64,000 nt of DNA from Grimontia sedimenti. Lineage in GTDB: Bacteria; Pseudomonadota; Gammaproteobacteria; Enterobacterales; Vibrionaceae. Location: assembly GCF_011045095.1 (NCBI RefSeq), contig NZ_JAALDL010000011.1, positions 1 through 64,000 of the forward strand, in the 5' to 3' direction. Made by a program: the position numbers and the translations under genes. The first letter of the stretch is position 1, and each line of letters opens with the position of its first letter. The notes beneath the pieces were generated by a model that worked only from the letters and a program-made list of their open reading frames with translations, was not told the origin of the DNA and searched no databases. Below, one piece after another: positions 17,495 to 27,154 of this stretch.

Positions 17495-18829
17495 ATGTCA
17501 TTCTCCAAACTGGGCTTGAGCCAACCTATCGTATCCGCCGTGACGGAGTTGGGTTACCAACATCCTACTGCTATTCAGGAAAAAGCCATTCCTGTGATTT
17601 TGCGTGGCGAGAACCTGCTGGCGACGGCGCAGACAGGTACGGGCAAAACGGCCAGCTTCCTTCTGCCACTAATGGAAATGCTGAGTCAGGGCGAAACTCA
17701 ACGTAAAAAGCGTGTGCGTGCGCTGGTGCTGGCTCCGACCCGTGAACTTGCAGGTCAGGTGGAGAAGAATGCTAATGAATACGGCAAGCATTTATCGCTG
17801 AAAACACTGGCGATGTATGGCGGCACGGACTCAGCAACACAGAAGAAACGATTGATTGAAGGCGTCGATATTTTGGTGGCAACGCCTGGTCGCCTTTTGG
17901 ACATGATGTCCCAGCGTGCTGTGCATTTTGATGAGCTGGAATGTCTGGTGTTGGACGAAGCCGATCGCATGTTGGACATGGGCTTTATTGAAGACATCAA
18001 CAAAATCATCGAGCGCCTGCCTGTTGAACGCCAGAACCTGCTGTTCTCTGCAACCTTGTCAGACAAGGTTCGTTTTCTTGCTAAAACCGCTGTACCTAAC
18101 CCAATTGAAATCAGTTCTGAAGGGAACAGTAAAGCGGACATTGAGCAATGGCTGACAACCGTAGACAAAGACAAGAAATCGTCGCTTTTAGCGCATCTCA
18201 TCACCGAGAATGGTTGGGATCAGGCGCTGATCTTTATTGAAACCAAACATGGCGCCGCCAAGCTGGTGGAGCAACTGGGTAAGCGCGGCATTGAAGCAGA
18301 GTCTTTCCACAGCGGCCGCAGTCAGGCGATGCGCGAGCAGCTACTGGAAGATTTCAAATCCGGCAAGCTGAAATTCTTGGTTGCCACTGGTGTTGCAGCG
18401 CGTGGTATCGATATTGAAGAACTGAAGCGCGTGATCAACTATGACCTGCCATTCCCTGCCGATGACTACATTCACCGTATTGGTCGTACTGGCCGTGCGG
18501 GGGCAAAAGGCGAGGCAGTCTCTTTCCTTTCAAAAGACGATTTCAAGAACCTTTGCATGATTGAAAGCCGTCTGGGGCATTTGATTGAACGACGTGAAAT
18601 CGAGGGCTTTGCTCCAAGAAAACCTGTGCCTATTTCTATTCTGAATTACGTGTCAAAGAATAAGCGAGAGCCAAAAGCGGGCGGCGAAAAGTCTGCGAAA
18701 AACAGCAAGCCAAAGCAGGATAGAAAACCATCAAGAAAGCCGCAATCCACCAAACGTATCGAGCGTAATGAGTCAGGTGTAGATCGCGCCAACCCTTGGG
18801 CAACACTGAGTCCGAAAGGGACGAAATAA
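17495..18829 (+). CDS. rhlE: ATP-dependent RNA helicase, RhlE type (DEAD-box)
   Basis: The 444-residue protein begins MSFSKLGLSQPIVSAVTELGY with the Q motif TAIQEKAIP, then motif I AQTGTGKT, motif II LDEADRMLDMGF, motif III FSATLS and motif VI HRIGRTGRAG. A basic Lys/Arg/Ser/Pro tail of about 60 residues follows the helicase core, as in RhlE and related proteins, for RNA contacts. The start at 17495 matches family N-termini; the in-frame ATG further upstream adds 21 unrelated residues. It probably acts in ribosome assembly or cold-adapted RNA remodelling. RhlE versus a sister DEAD-box paralogue cannot be settled here. Confidence 0.9.
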   Translation: MSFSKLGLSQPIVSAVTELGYQHPTAIQEKAIPVILRGENLLATAQTGTGKTASFLLPLMEMLSQGETQRKKRVRALVLAPTRELAGQVEKNANEYGKHLSLKTLAMYGGTDSATQKKRLIEGVDILVATPGRLLDMMSQRAVHFDELECLVLDEADRMLDMGFIEDINKIIERLPVERQNLLFSATLSDKVRFLAKTAVPNPIEISSEGNSKADIEQWLTTVDKDKKSSLLAHLITENGWDQALIFIETKHGAAKLVEQLGKRGIEAESFHSGRSQAMREQLLEDFKSGKLKFLVATGVAARGIDIEELKRVINYDLPFPADDYIHRIGRTGRAGAKGEAVSFLSKDDFKNLCMIESRLGHLIERREIEGFAPRKPVPISILNYVSKNKREPKAGGEKSAKNSKPKQDRKPSRKPQSTKRIERNESGVDRANPWATLSPKGTK

Positions 18830-18837
18830 TCCGCATT

Positions 18838-18867
18838 GAAAAAGGAGCCAAACTGGCTCCTTTTTTG
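18838..18867. terminator. Bidirectional terminator after the helicase and MATE genes
   Basis: Stem GGAGCCA / TGGCTCC, loop AAC, flanked by AAAAA and TTTTTT. The convergent MATE stop lies two bases beyond. Confidence 0.9.
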
Positions 18868-18868
18868 A

Positions 18869-20143
18869 TCAACTCATCGCTGCGGCAAGGTTACGAATCC
18901 ATCTTCCTGATTTGAGTCTCCAGAGACACACAACCAGCTTTAAGCCTTCTTCTACAAGTACTAAACCAAACAGGTAAGTGGCAGGCCATTGAAGCCAGTG
19001 AGTCAGCAAAAAGGCGCAGGGTAACAGCACAATCCATTGGGCGAAAATATCGGTAAACAGACAAAACGAGGCATCTCCGCCAGCCCTGAGTACACCCACG
19101 ATAAGCATCATAGAAAGACTCTTTATGACCAATGAAAACGCCATAATGTCATAAAGGGTGAGTGCCAAAGCTTCTGCATTTGAAGGAACGTCATTGTGGA
19201 AGAACAGAGATACCAAAGGCGCTTTGAGCATCATTAATAACACCGCTGAACATACCCCAACCACTAAGCTGGTAATGAGGTTGGCACGCACAGTATCGGA
19301 AAGCTCGCCTTGCTGTTCTGCGCCCACTTTATTTCCTACCAGAATCGAACCTGCCGTTGCCAATCCAATCAATAGGGACATGGCTAGGGCTTCAATCGGT
19401 GCCAATACGGAAAGTGCAACCAGAAGATCCGCATCGCTATACCCAAGAATGGCGTGAAAGGCGAAAAGGCCAGCAGCCCAAACCACGCTGTTAATCGCGG
19501 CAGTGATTGAAAGCTTACCTACTATCTGAATGTCCCGGACTTTCAAAGTGATGAACTGTGCAGGGCGGATGATAGCAAGAGGGTGTTTGGTGAGTTTTAG
19601 GTAGCCAATGAGCAGCAGACACTCAACTACGGCGCTGATCAAAGTGCCGATGGCCGCGCCTTTTATTCCCATGGCTGGCATTCCCCAATGGCCAAAGATC
19701 AGAACCCAATTCAGGAGCAGATTGAGGACGACACCAATTAGACTCACTTTAGTGGCGATGCCGGGCTGGTGCATGGCACGTAGGCCGCATGCCAGAGATG
19801 ATGTCACGGCAAAGCAGAAAAGGGTGAATGCAATGGGCTTGAGGTATTCGGCGCCTTTCGCAATAACATCAGGCGACTGGGTGCCCAATGCCATGAGTGC
19901 TTGCGGGAAAATGAACAGCAGAACGAAGAAACATGCCGCTGTCGCCAAGCTTAGCAACAGAGTGATTAAAACGGTGTTGAGGAGCTTTTTCTCGCCGCTT
20001 GCTCCCTTTTCGCCAAAGCATTGAGCAGCCTCCTGGCCGCCACCAATGCTCAAACCAATGTTGAAAAAACTGATGATCATTTGCGCTTTAGCAGCGAGGC
20101 CTACAGCAGCTATTTCTAGCTCTCCAATTCCACCAAGCATCAA
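18869..20143 (-). CDS. MATE-family efflux transporter, start codon abnormal
   Basis: The clear MATE pump (about 12 membrane segments, Na+ or H+ antiport) reads 424 residues from a TTG at 20143. However, the homologous N-terminus continues upstream in the same frame for 29 codons to a TAG at 20231-20233: the segment NISLFALALPVALQTAVFSSK, written here only to show its hydrophobic nature, is helix 1 of the family. No ATG, GTG or TTG lies in that stretch. Either a rare start (ATT in AACATTAGC) is used, or the original start was lost by mutation and the shorter TTG form is inactive. A Fur box lies upstream, so iron limitation probably controls it; siderophore export is one possible role. Confidence 0.75.
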   Translation of the reverse strand: MMLGGIGELEIAAVGLAAKAQMIISFFNIGLSIGGGQEAAQCFGEKGASGEKKLLNTVLITLLLSLATAACFFVLLFIFPQALMALGTQSPDVIAKGAEYLKPIAFTLFCFAVTSSLACGLRAMHQPGIATKVSLIGVVLNLLLNWVLIFGHWGMPAMGIKGAAIGTLISAVVECLLLIGYLKLTKHPLAIIRPAQFITLKVRDIQIVGKLSITAAINSVVWAAGLFAFHAILGYSDADLLVALSVLAPIEALAMSLLIGLATAGSILVGNKVGAEQQGELSDTVRANLITSLVVGVCSAVLLMMLKAPLVSLFFHNDVPSNAEALALTLYDIMAFSLVIKSLSMMLIVGVLRAGGDASFCLFTDIFAQWIVLLPCAFLLTHWLQWPATYLFGLVLVEEGLKLVVCLWRLKSGRWIRNLAAAMS

Positions 20144-20266
20144 GGTGTCAACGACACTCTTACTGGAAAATACTGCGGTTTGGAGAGCGACGGGTAAGGC
20201 GAGGGCGAATAAGCTAATGTTTTGTTTGGTCTAGCAGTGAGATTAGCGGTATTGCCAGAATATAAT

Positions 20267-20289
20267 TTGGTAATGATAACTATTACCAA
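20267..20289. promoter_or_regulatory. Fur box upstream of the MATE gene
   Basis: The 19-base core GGTAATGATAACTATTACC matches the classical Fur consensus at 15 of 19 positions and sits in an extended palindrome with 8-base arms TTGGTAAT / ATTACCAA. It lies about 35 bases upstream of the MATE reading frame on the minus strand, at promoter distance. Confidence 0.75.
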
Positions 20290-20628
20290 CTAATCATCTG
20301 AGAAAGATAATGTGAAAGAAGTCGCACTGGAACGAGCGAAAGCTGTCTCAACGTAGATGTGCGCCGCACTAAGGGTCTATTGAGCTCCAAATTAACTTAA
20401 TTTGTGTCATAAATGATGTCCATCTCAATAGCAGAATGCGTTGAGGTACTTTTTAACTATCAGCTATCCACTGCCTTTTGTTTGCTGATGACTCTCTTGT
20501 CACTGATATGTTGTCCTTTGGTGCACGGGAGAGGTTTCGTCAATACTTGGCGAACACCCACGCTGGACATTTCTCCCTACGAAAATAGGTTCAGCGTGGG
20601 TGGTTTCTTCCTTCTTTCTTTTCTTACT
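20290..20628. other. Intergenic region with a long-armed stem-loop at 20555-20602
   Basis: No supported gene. A perfect 11-bp inverted repeat CACCCACGCTG / CAGCGTGGGTG encloses a 26-base loop and is followed on the plus strand by a pyrimidine-rich tract (GTTTCTTCCTTCTTTC). It could be a plus-strand terminator of an unannotated small RNA, or a transcript end for the chemoreceptor gene. Confidence 0.4.
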
Positions 20629-22311
20629 TCACACCGTATATTTCTGGATCTTCGATTTCATTTCGTCCGACAGCTCTTGCAGTGAGCTAGCAGCAATGCG
20701 GCTTTGCTCAGCGCCTGTTGCGGTTTGATCAGAGATGCCACTGATCACTGTGATGTTCTTGTTAATCTCCTCAGTGACCGAGCTTTGCTGCTCTGCGGCT
20801 GTCGCGATTTGTGTGTTCATGGCATTGATCTCATCCACACTCTTCAGAATACGGGTCAGTGCTTCACCAGCTTCCTGCGCCATTTGCACGGTTTCCTGTG
20901 CCTGTCCGTTGCCTTTCTCCATTCGTGACATCGCGTCTCTGCTGCCTTCCTGAAGCTGCTGAATCGTACGCTGAATTTCGATGGTAGAAGACTGGGTACG
21001 CTGCGCGAGAGAGCGCACTTCATCGGCGACGACCGCAAAGCCACGGCCCTGATCGCCAGCGCGTGCGGCTTCAATGGCAGCATTTAGAGCAAGCAGGTTG
21101 GTTTGTTCTGAGATCTCCTGAATGGTATCGACCACACTGCCAATGGCGTCGGTGTGTTTTTGAAGTGACTGCATGGCATCGACGGTGGTTTTAAGGTCTT
21201 GCGAAAGATGCTCAATCATTTCAATGCTTCGGAGCACCACTTTCTGACCATCAGAGGCGGCGGTGTCAGCCTCCTGCGATGCGGTCGCTGCATAGGCTGT
21301 GTTGTTAGCAACCTCGTGGACGGTCGCGGTAAATTCATGGATGGCGGCGGCAATCATCTGGGTTTGCGCTTGCTGATCCAATACGTTTTTCTGGGTTTGG
21401 TTAGTGACCACGGCACTTTCTGATGCAGAGGTGGCGATCAATCCCGTGGAGTCGAGTGTGGATTTCACCACGTTTTGGAAACTGCCCACCAGGCGGTTGA
21501 CGTAATCCGCAATCCGGGCGAATTCATCGCGCCCCTCAATATCGACACGACGGGTTAAGTTCCCACGCGTGATCGCCCTGGAGGTGGATTCAAGCTCTGA
21601 AATAGCCTGATTCATGCGGGAGATGATCTTGGTAAAAAGCGCACCCAAAACAATCAGTGAAAGCACGATGGTGGTGCCGACAACCCAAAGAAAATGGCTG
21701 ACATTTTCCAGCGCCAGCTGGTAGTTGGTGCGGCCTTCCTGATTTTGAAGGTTTAGGAAAGCTTCGGCTTCGGCTGAGATATCCTCAAACAGCGGGTTGA
21801 TGGTGTTGAGTAGTACCAGATTGGCAGTTTCAAACTGACCAGCTTTCAGTGCATTCACCGCAGGCACAAAACCACGGTCTGTAATGGTATCCAAAATCTC
21901 GACCATACGGTTCACTTCACGGCGTTCTTCACTGTTCAGCTCGGAAGGAACAATCTCGTTATCAACAGTGTGATGCAAGGTATCCAGCGCTTCACTGATT
22001 TGTGCGTAGTGAAGATCAATGGGGTGATCATGCAGGTTTGCAAATTTACTGGCCGGATCATGCTGCATGGCGAGCAACAGGTGGCTGCGTGCATCACCCA
22101 GTTCATCAAGGATATTTCCCGCACGAATGGCGTGCTGCATACCTTGTGAGAAAAGATCGTCCATCGATTGGGCTGCACTGTTCATCCCGGAAATGCCTTT
22201 GTAGCCGATAAAACAGAGCGCCAGTGCAACCAACAAAACGATCCCTTTCAGTTGGTAGGTGACCGAATGAAACTTCGCAAAAAATCCTTCTTCCTTCCTT
22301 TTTGTTGTCAT
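20629..22311 (-). CDS. Methyl-accepting chemotaxis protein
   Basis: The 560-residue receptor starts at 22311 (GGAG ribosome site nine bases upstream; a longer frame to 22341 is less likely). A membrane helix near residues 18-37, a periplasmic helical sensor of about 150 residues, a second membrane helix near 205-228, a HAMP domain, and the cytoplasmic signalling hairpin follow. The hairpin tip [21 protein letters not shown] and [17 protein letters not shown] are canonical. The tail lacks a CheR-tethering pentapeptide. The sensor is of the four-helix-bundle kind; ligand unknown. Monocistronic. Confidence 0.95.
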   Translation of the reverse strand: MTTKRKEEGFFAKFHSVTYQLKGIVLLVALALCFIGYKGISGMNSAAQSMDDLFSQGMQHAIRAGNILDELGDARSHLLLAMQHDPASKFANLHDHPIDLHYAQISEALDTLHHTVDNEIVPSELNSEERREVNRMVEILDTITDRGFVPAVNALKAGQFETANLVLLNTINPLFEDISAEAEAFLNLQNQEGRTNYQLALENVSHFLWVVGTTIVLSLIVLGALFTKIISRMNQAISELESTSRAITRGNLTRRVDIEGRDEFARIADYVNRLVGSFQNVVKSTLDSTGLIATSASESAVVTNQTQKNVLDQQAQTQMIAAAIHEFTATVHEVANNTAYAATASQEADTAASDGQKVVLRSIEMIEHLSQDLKTTVDAMQSLQKHTDAIGSVVDTIQEISEQTNLLALNAAIEAARAGDQGRGFAVVADEVRSLAQRTQSSTIEIQRTIQQLQEGSRDAMSRMEKGNGQAQETVQMAQEAGEALTRILKSVDEINAMNTQIATAAEQQSSVTEEINKNITVISGISDQTATGAEQSRIAASSLQELSDEMKSKIQKYTV

Positions 22312-22583
22312 GGTGATTTTCTCCAATGCGCTGATATGCAACCAGTATAGAAGCTGCCTGAGAAACCACTGACGGTAAAATTGATTTAGATCAATGACTT
22401 GTTGCGATATAAAAAAGCGCGCTGCGTTTTGTTGTATTGGTCACATCAATATCTTCGCTATCGGAAAATCAGCGTGACAATGCCCTGTCAGAAAACTTTG
22501 CTTAGACTTGTTGGTTTACTGACAAGGTCGCGCTAGCTTGTGGGCGCAAAAGCGGTTGTGTAACCCGAATTGAGAACAGCGAA

Positions 22584-23666
22584 TTGAAAAAACGAATGAT
22601 AAGAGTGGTTGGCGGTTTATTGACCGTGGCATTGCTATTGAGTGGATGCGCTCAGCCGACAACGGAAAAACAGGATGCTGAAGTCATCAAACAGACTTAT
22701 GACAGCAATCTGGCTGAGTTGTCTGCCTATCAATTGGGCCATTATGGCCTTCGTATGTATCGTCAGACCCTAGATGATAAATATCAGGCAGCAGTATGGA
22801 CTGATATGGCGCGGGTAGCGGATAAGCTGAATGAGTACGTGGCCACGATTCACAGTAAAGAAGATGTGTTGGCTCAGGGTCAGAAAAGACTGAAGGCTTA
22901 CGATTCCGGTGACTCGGAGCGCGATGAAATTCGCCATGCCGCAGCGCAGGGGCGCGAAGAATATCTTGTTTTAGGTGCGGGGCTTATCAGCAGCATGGTG
23001 CGTGCGAACGAGTATGGTTTGGAGCATATCGACGATGAAAAGCTGCATGAGATCCTCAGTTGGTATGATTTCAGTGAGTATGCCACAGACCCACAAATGA
23101 TCCGTGCCTGGGCTGCGCAACTTGCCAATCAGGTTTACTGGCTGAAACAGCTGGGTGAGACAGATCATACCGCTGCCTTCGACAAAGCCTTCCGCGACAC
23201 GTATCCGGACAGTGAAGACGCAAACCTCTCTACCCAGCAATACAACAACAAACTATATGGAATGACTCATATCATTCTGGCGGCGTCTGAGTACTACAGA
23301 AAACCTGTGAATGAAGCGGATTTCCAGTGGATTTACGACTACTTCCGAGACAATTTCGATGAAATTGCAGCGCGTTCAAAAGAGGACGTGATTGCAGAGA
23401 TCGGCATTACTTTCCTGCTGGCAGGGCTCGATAACGACCCGGTCGTCACGCGTAGTCAGGACATCATCCAGGAAGCGATTAACCGCGATAAGGGCATGGT
23501 GCCGTCGGTTTCTGGCAGTACGGATTTGGCGAAGGGAGAGCACCGCAACGTTCTCGCTATCATGTTACTGGATTGGCAAGGAGCGAACGCGGTGCCAATG
23601 GCCGGGCAGGTCAACCGTGTTGTTTCTAATATTCCTTGGGGACTTGAAGCGGTCAACAGCCCCTAA
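22584..23666 (+). CDS. DUF3541 lipoprotein
   Basis: The product has a lipoprotein signal (VALLLSGC, lipidated Cys about residue 22) and a mostly helical body of about 340 residues, matching DUF3541, a family confined largely to Vibrionaceae with no known function. Start is either TTG at 22584 or ATG at 22596; both keep the signal peptide, and GAGAACAGCG before the TTG is only a weak ribosome site. It converges with the outer-membrane protein gene and overlaps its end by 4 bases. Confidence 0.8.
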   Translation: MKKRMIRVVGGLLTVALLLSGCAQPTTEKQDAEVIKQTYDSNLAELSAYQLGHYGLRMYRQTLDDKYQAAVWTDMARVADKLNEYVATIHSKEDVLAQGQKRLKAYDSGDSERDEIRHAAAQGREEYLVLGAGLISSMVRANEYGLEHIDDEKLHEILSWYDFSEYATDPQMIRAWAAQLANQVYWLKQLGETDHTAAFDKAFRDTYPDSEDANLSTQQYNNKLYGMTHIILAASEYYRKPVNEADFQWIYDYFRDNFDEIAARSKEDVIAEIGITFLLAGLDNDPVVTRSQDIIQEAINRDKGMVPSVSGSTDLAKGEHRNVLAIMLLDWQGANAVPMAGQVNRVVSNIPWGLEAVNSP

Positions 23667-24910
23667 AAGTAATACGTCATCATGATTTCGCCATAACTGT
23701 CTGGTTCCAATCCATAGAAAAAGTCGCTGGGAGACAAGGCTGAAAAGTCGAACAGCGACAATTCCAGTTCAATGTTCTGGTTAAAACGTCGGGTCAGAGT
23801 GACTTCCAGAATGTTGCTGTGATAATCCAGATCATGAAGCAAAGAAATGCTGAGCTGGGTGTCATCCACGTCATTAAAGGCCGTGTGCAACGCGAACAAG
23901 ACATCGTGCTGGTAAAGAGATAGCAGCATGTCTCCCATTGAATTGCCGCTATACTCTCCAACCCATCGTAAATCGATACCACTGCTAAACAGATCAAACA
24001 TGCTGTATTCACCAGCCACCACATATTGTGTGGTCTCTTTGAACTCGCCGTTGAGCGTCGGCGCGTTTGATACATTCAGCGCTTCCAGTTTAGTGAGCAT
24101 ATTCCCCATCACCCATTGAATATCGACGCCAACTTGGGTTGCCGCCGCATATTCTGGTATCAATCGACCGGATTCGAACAAAAATACCGGTTCGCGGTTA
24201 ATGCCATGAAAGCCAAGCAGCGCGACATCAATGCTGTCAAACGAATAGACGTATCGTGCGGCAAAGCCCGGATAGTAGGCCTGATGGCTGTTTTTCCAGC
24301 GTTCGCTGTCGCCATCAATAACAAAGCCGGCTGACAATCGTTCTTCGTATTCACGGAATCGGCGTTTTGGGGTGTAAGGAAGGTAATAAAAGCTTGCCAG
24401 CCCTTCTCCAACATACCCAGAAAGATTGAGCATAGGCTGGCCGACTTTAATGTCACCGTTGAATGCTGCTCCCAAATCTTTTTGATTCAACACATCCAAG
24501 ATTTGGGCACCTTCCGTCGCGCCCAAGAACACAATGTCGTAGCCCGCGACCAGCTCCCAATCATCGAAGTATCTCAGCCATCGGCTCTTGTAAGGGTCGA
24601 GAAAAGGGGAGTCATCGGTATCGCTTCTCGCCCGTAAGGCTGGCTCGATGATGAGGGTGGAGGAATCGGCAATATCAGACGAGAAGCGGGGGATAACGGC
24701 CATGCTTGTTTGGTAGGATGCGACATCTTCGGGGTGTTCCCAAAAATGCGTGTAGCCCAGCGAGATCTCTCCAGTCGGTGCAGCGGCAAAAACGGAAGGG
24801 ATGCAAAGCGATGAAACCGTCAAACAGCCAGCCGATAACCAAGTAACGAAACCCTGCCGCTGAATCATCTCAAAACTGAGCGCCTTCATTAAAAACATGT
24901 CGCCATCCAT
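23663..24910 (-). CDS. Predicted outer-membrane beta-barrel protein
   Basis: A signal-like hydrophobic stretch ends at PSVFAAAP, and the remainder is rich in alternating beta strands with aromatic residues, ending in MTYYF, the C-terminal Phe expected of barrel proteins. Several Met codons (24910, 24898, 24889, 24868) could be the start; the last (MIQRQGFVTW) gives the most typical signal peptide. The family is not one I can name with confidence; a porin or DUF1302-like protein is possible. It is divergent from the ArsP-type permease gene 76 bases away, so they may share regulation. Confidence 0.65.
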   Translation of the reverse strand: MDGDMFLMKALSFEMIQRQGFVTWLSAGCLTVSSLCIPSVFAAAPTGEISLGYTHFWEHPEDVASYQTSMAVIPRFSSDIADSSTLIIEPALRARSDTDDSPFLDPYKSRWLRYFDDWELVAGYDIVFLGATEGAQILDVLNQKDLGAAFNGDIKVGQPMLNLSGYVGEGLASFYYLPYTPKRRFREYEERLSAGFVIDGDSERWKNSHQAYYPGFAARYVYSFDSIDVALLGFHGINREPVFLFESGRLIPEYAAATQVGVDIQWVMGNMLTKLEALNVSNAPTLNGEFKETTQYVVAGEYSMFDLFSSGIDLRWVGEYSGNSMGDMLLSLYQHDVLFALHTAFNDVDDTQLSISLLHDLDYHSNILEVTLTRRFNQNIELELSLFDFSALSPSDFFYGLEPDSYGEIMMTYYF

Positions 24911-24986
24911 AATACATCGAGAAATCCTGATATATTGAATGATAGGCATTGGGAAATAAAAAGTGAACCCACAGGAGAGGGAATCC

Positions 24987-26012
24987 ATGACCAGTATCGT
25001 TTCTGGGCTGATTAACTTTGGCTACAACCGAACCTTCCTTGAACCCGTTTGGACGGTATTTTTGCTGGCGCTGCTGTCTATCGCAGTGTTCGATCCTCAG
25101 CAGCTATCGGTTTCACTCAGGTTTATGGGTGACACCTTCGTCCTGATCATCCCCTTCATTCTGGCTTCATCGCTGATTTATGCCTATGTCTCCGCCACGC
25201 AGGCAGACAGCTTGATTGCCAGTGCGTTGCAGGGCAGACAAGGTGTGGTGATTCTCACTGCGGCGATGTTCGGTGCGCTGTCGCCTTTCTGTTCTTGTGG
25301 CGTAATCCCACTGATCGCAGCGATGCTTGCCATGGGTGTGCCGCTGGCACCTGTGATGGCTTTTTGGATTGCCAGCCCAATCATCGACCCCGTCATGTAC
25401 CTGTTAACGGCCGGTATCGTCAGTTGGGAATTTGCCACAGCGAAAGCGCTTGGCGCCATTGTACTTGGGTTAACCGCGGGGTGGGCAGTGTATCTTGCCC
25501 AGCAGGCTGGTTACCTGATAGAGCCGCTGAAACCTTCTGTCACTGGGGATGCGACCACACTGAGCCAGGTGGATAAGCCTGTCTGGCGTTTTTGGGAAGA
25601 AGCACCGCGTAAAGCCGTTTTCATGGAAAAAACCACCAACATTATGCTGTTACTGCTGAAGTGGTTGGCGCTTGCTTTCCTGTTGGAAAGCCTACTGGTG
25701 GCTTATGTGCCGACTGAATGGGTGGCGTCCTCGTTTGGCGGTGATACTCAATCACCTATCCTATGGGCGACGATCATCGGTGTACCTGCCTATATCAACG
25801 GTTATGTGGCAGTACCTTTAATTGCCGAGTTGATCAACAAAGGCATGCAGCCTGGTGCGGGTATGGCGTTTCTCATCGCGGGTGGTATCACCTCCATCCC
25901 TGCCATGATTGCCGTCGTGGCGGTCGCCCGTATTCAGGTAGTGATGTTTTACGTGGGCTTTGCGCTGATAGGGTCATTCGCTTGGGGACTGCTCTACCAA
26001 CTTTGGGCTTAG
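24987..26012 (+). CDS. ArsP/YraQ-type permease (DUF318, UPF0718)
   Basis: The 341-residue inner-membrane protein carries the family hallmark SPFCSCGVIPLIAAMLAMG followed by AFWIASPIIDPVMY, and a repeat-like second half (GVPAYINGYVAVPLIAELI). ArsP members of this family export trivalent organoarsenicals; others (YraQ) are uncharacterised. A GGAGAGGG ribosome site seven bases before the ATG at 24987 fixes the start. It is the first gene of a unit with an ABC permease 3 bases downstream, and an ArsR-type repressor follows in the opposite orientation, which supports arsenical or thiol-metal control. Function as a true ArsP is inference. Confidence 0.8.
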   Translation: MTSIVSGLINFGYNRTFLEPVWTVFLLALLSIAVFDPQQLSVSLRFMGDTFVLIIPFILASSLIYAYVSATQADSLIASALQGRQGVVILTAAMFGALSPFCSCGVIPLIAAMLAMGVPLAPVMAFWIASPIIDPVMYLLTAGIVSWEFATAKALGAIVLGLTAGWAVYLAQQAGYLIEPLKPSVTGDATTLSQVDKPVWRFWEEAPRKAVFMEKTTNIMLLLLKWLALAFLLESLLVAYVPTEWVASSFGGDTQSPILWATIIGVPAYINGYVAVPLIAELINKGMQPGAGMAFLIAGGITSIPAMIAVVAVARIQVVMFYVGFALIGSFAWGLLYQLWA

Positions 26013-26015
26013 GGC

Positions 26016-26750
26016 ATGGAGACTTTGGTGGGCAGTGATCTGAGCGAGTTGTTGGTATCTTTTCTACAGCCAACCCTGACGACAGTCATTTTCTTTTTGT
26101 CTTCTGCCATGCTGAGTCTTGGCATGGCGGTGATTTACGTGCTGTGCACAAGGAGTCGGCACGTATTGATTCGTGGTTTCGCAGGGTTGCTGATAGAGGT
26201 TTCCCGCGGTGTTCCTACGGTGGTGTTTGTGCTCTTAATGGGGAACCTTGGCTTGGCTCCCTATTTTTCCGGCTTGGATTTGGAAGGGGTGATTCCCGGC
26301 GTGTCTTGGGGGTTCAGTGTCGCGGCAACGTTTATTGTTATTGGCCTGGCATTTTCCAGTTCTGGGCATCTGGCGAAAATCATAGAAGCGGCAATCTCGA
26401 CGATCAAATTCGACACGCTGGAGTACATGTCAACCTTACACCCCGGAGTATGGCTCAAAATCAAGCTGACCTTTTTAGAATGCGCGCCTGCGCTGATACC
26501 TACGGTGTCTGCGCGCTTGGTTCATCACCTTCACAACACAGCCTTTATCTCCATGTTCCCTATAACTGGCATTTTTGCTGCTATGCGGACAGGGGTAATC
26601 GAAACGGCGTTGGTGATCCCTTATCTGGTGGTTGCCACCCTGTTGTTTGTGATCCTGGGATCCTGCATTCACATGATGGGGAATGGCTTGGTGAAGCGAT
26701 TACAGCGCAGACCGACCGATCTTGGTGAAACAGCTACTTTGACTGGTTAA
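26016..26750 (+). CDS. Polar amino-acid-type ABC permease (HisM/GlnP-like)
   Basis: The 244-residue membrane protein has the family layout of about five helices with the coupling segment near DTLEYMSTLHPGVWLKIKLTF. VSRGVPTVVFVLLMGNL resembles the RGTPLLVQLF motif of the His/Gln permeases. It begins 3 bases after the ArsP-type permease and overlaps the tail of the convergent ArsR gene by 17 bases. With the permease at 27541, binding protein at 28234 and ATPase at 29088 it makes a complete importer, though the set is split by arsR and a repeat element. Confidence 0.8.
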   Translation: METLVGSDLSELLVSFLQPTLTTVIFFLSSAMLSLGMAVIYVLCTRSRHVLIRGFAGLLIEVSRGVPTVVFVLLMGNLGLAPYFSGLDLEGVIPGVSWGFSVAATFIVIGLAFSSSGHLAKIIEAAISTIKFDTLEYMSTLHPGVWLKIKLTFLECAPALIPTVSARLVHHLHNTAFISMFPITGIFAAMRTGVIETALVIPYLVVATLLFVILGSCIHMMGNGLVKRLQRRPTDLGETATLTG

Positions 26751-27078
26751 AGCCTGACTGCAGGTTGCTGACCAACTCACTGACCATATCACTCTCGCCG
26801 CCGCAACAATGCTCAAGTAAGAAAGTGAGAAGATATCCGATGGTCTCCATATTGACCGAGTAATGGATCATTCTGCCTTCGCGCTTTCGGCGAACCAGCT
26901 TTGCGTTGTGCAAAATGGAGAGGTTGGTAGACATGGTGTTTTGACGGATATTCAGTCTTTCAGCGACCTCTCCTGAAGAGAGTCCCTTATCTCCTGCCTT
27001 AATGAGGAGACGAAACACGTCCAATCTTGTTTCCTGCGCCAGTGCGGAAAATATTTTTGCGGATTCTTCAGAATTCAT
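26734..27078 (-). CDS. ArsR-family metalloid-type repressor with a CC motif
   Basis: The 114-residue winged-helix protein has the ArsR fold (SALAQETRLDVFRLLIKAG, then recognition helix NIRQNTMSTNLSILHNAKLV, then wing RREGRM). A C-terminal HCCGG places adjacent C91 and C92 exactly where As(III)-type ArsR proteins of the Acidithiobacillus class bind arsenic; the third Cys usual a few residues later is missing. Two-Cys versions that prefer methylarsenite are known. It probably represses one or both flanking units; candidate operators are described at 27083-27117 and 27440-27468. Overlaps the end of the permease gene. Confidence 0.88.
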   Translation of the reverse strand: MNSEESAKIFSALAQETRLDVFRLLIKAGDKGLSSGEVAERLNIRQNTMSTNLSILHNAKLVRRKREGRMIHYSVNMETIGYLLTFLLEHCCGGESDMVSELVSNLQSGFNQSK

Positions 27079-27082
27079 AGTT

Positions 27083-27117
27083 ATAGGGTTTTGTTTTTTA
27101 AAATAATCAGACCCTAT
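27083..27117. promoter_or_regulatory. Inverted repeat in the arsR leader
   Basis: ATAGGGT (27083-27089) and ACCCTAT (27111-27117) form a perfect 7-bp inverted repeat just upstream of the arsR ATG. It may be an autoregulatory operator or a leader hairpin; not more than a candidate. Confidence 0.35.
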
Positions 27118-27154
27118 CCAGGCCCCATAAGTTACATACGTTCGATGCGTGGTG

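Noticed and set aside
20413-20685. 90-codon hydrophobic plus-strand frame overlapping the chemoreceptor end
   Set aside because: Overlaps a well-supported gene on the other strand and lacks a ribosome site.
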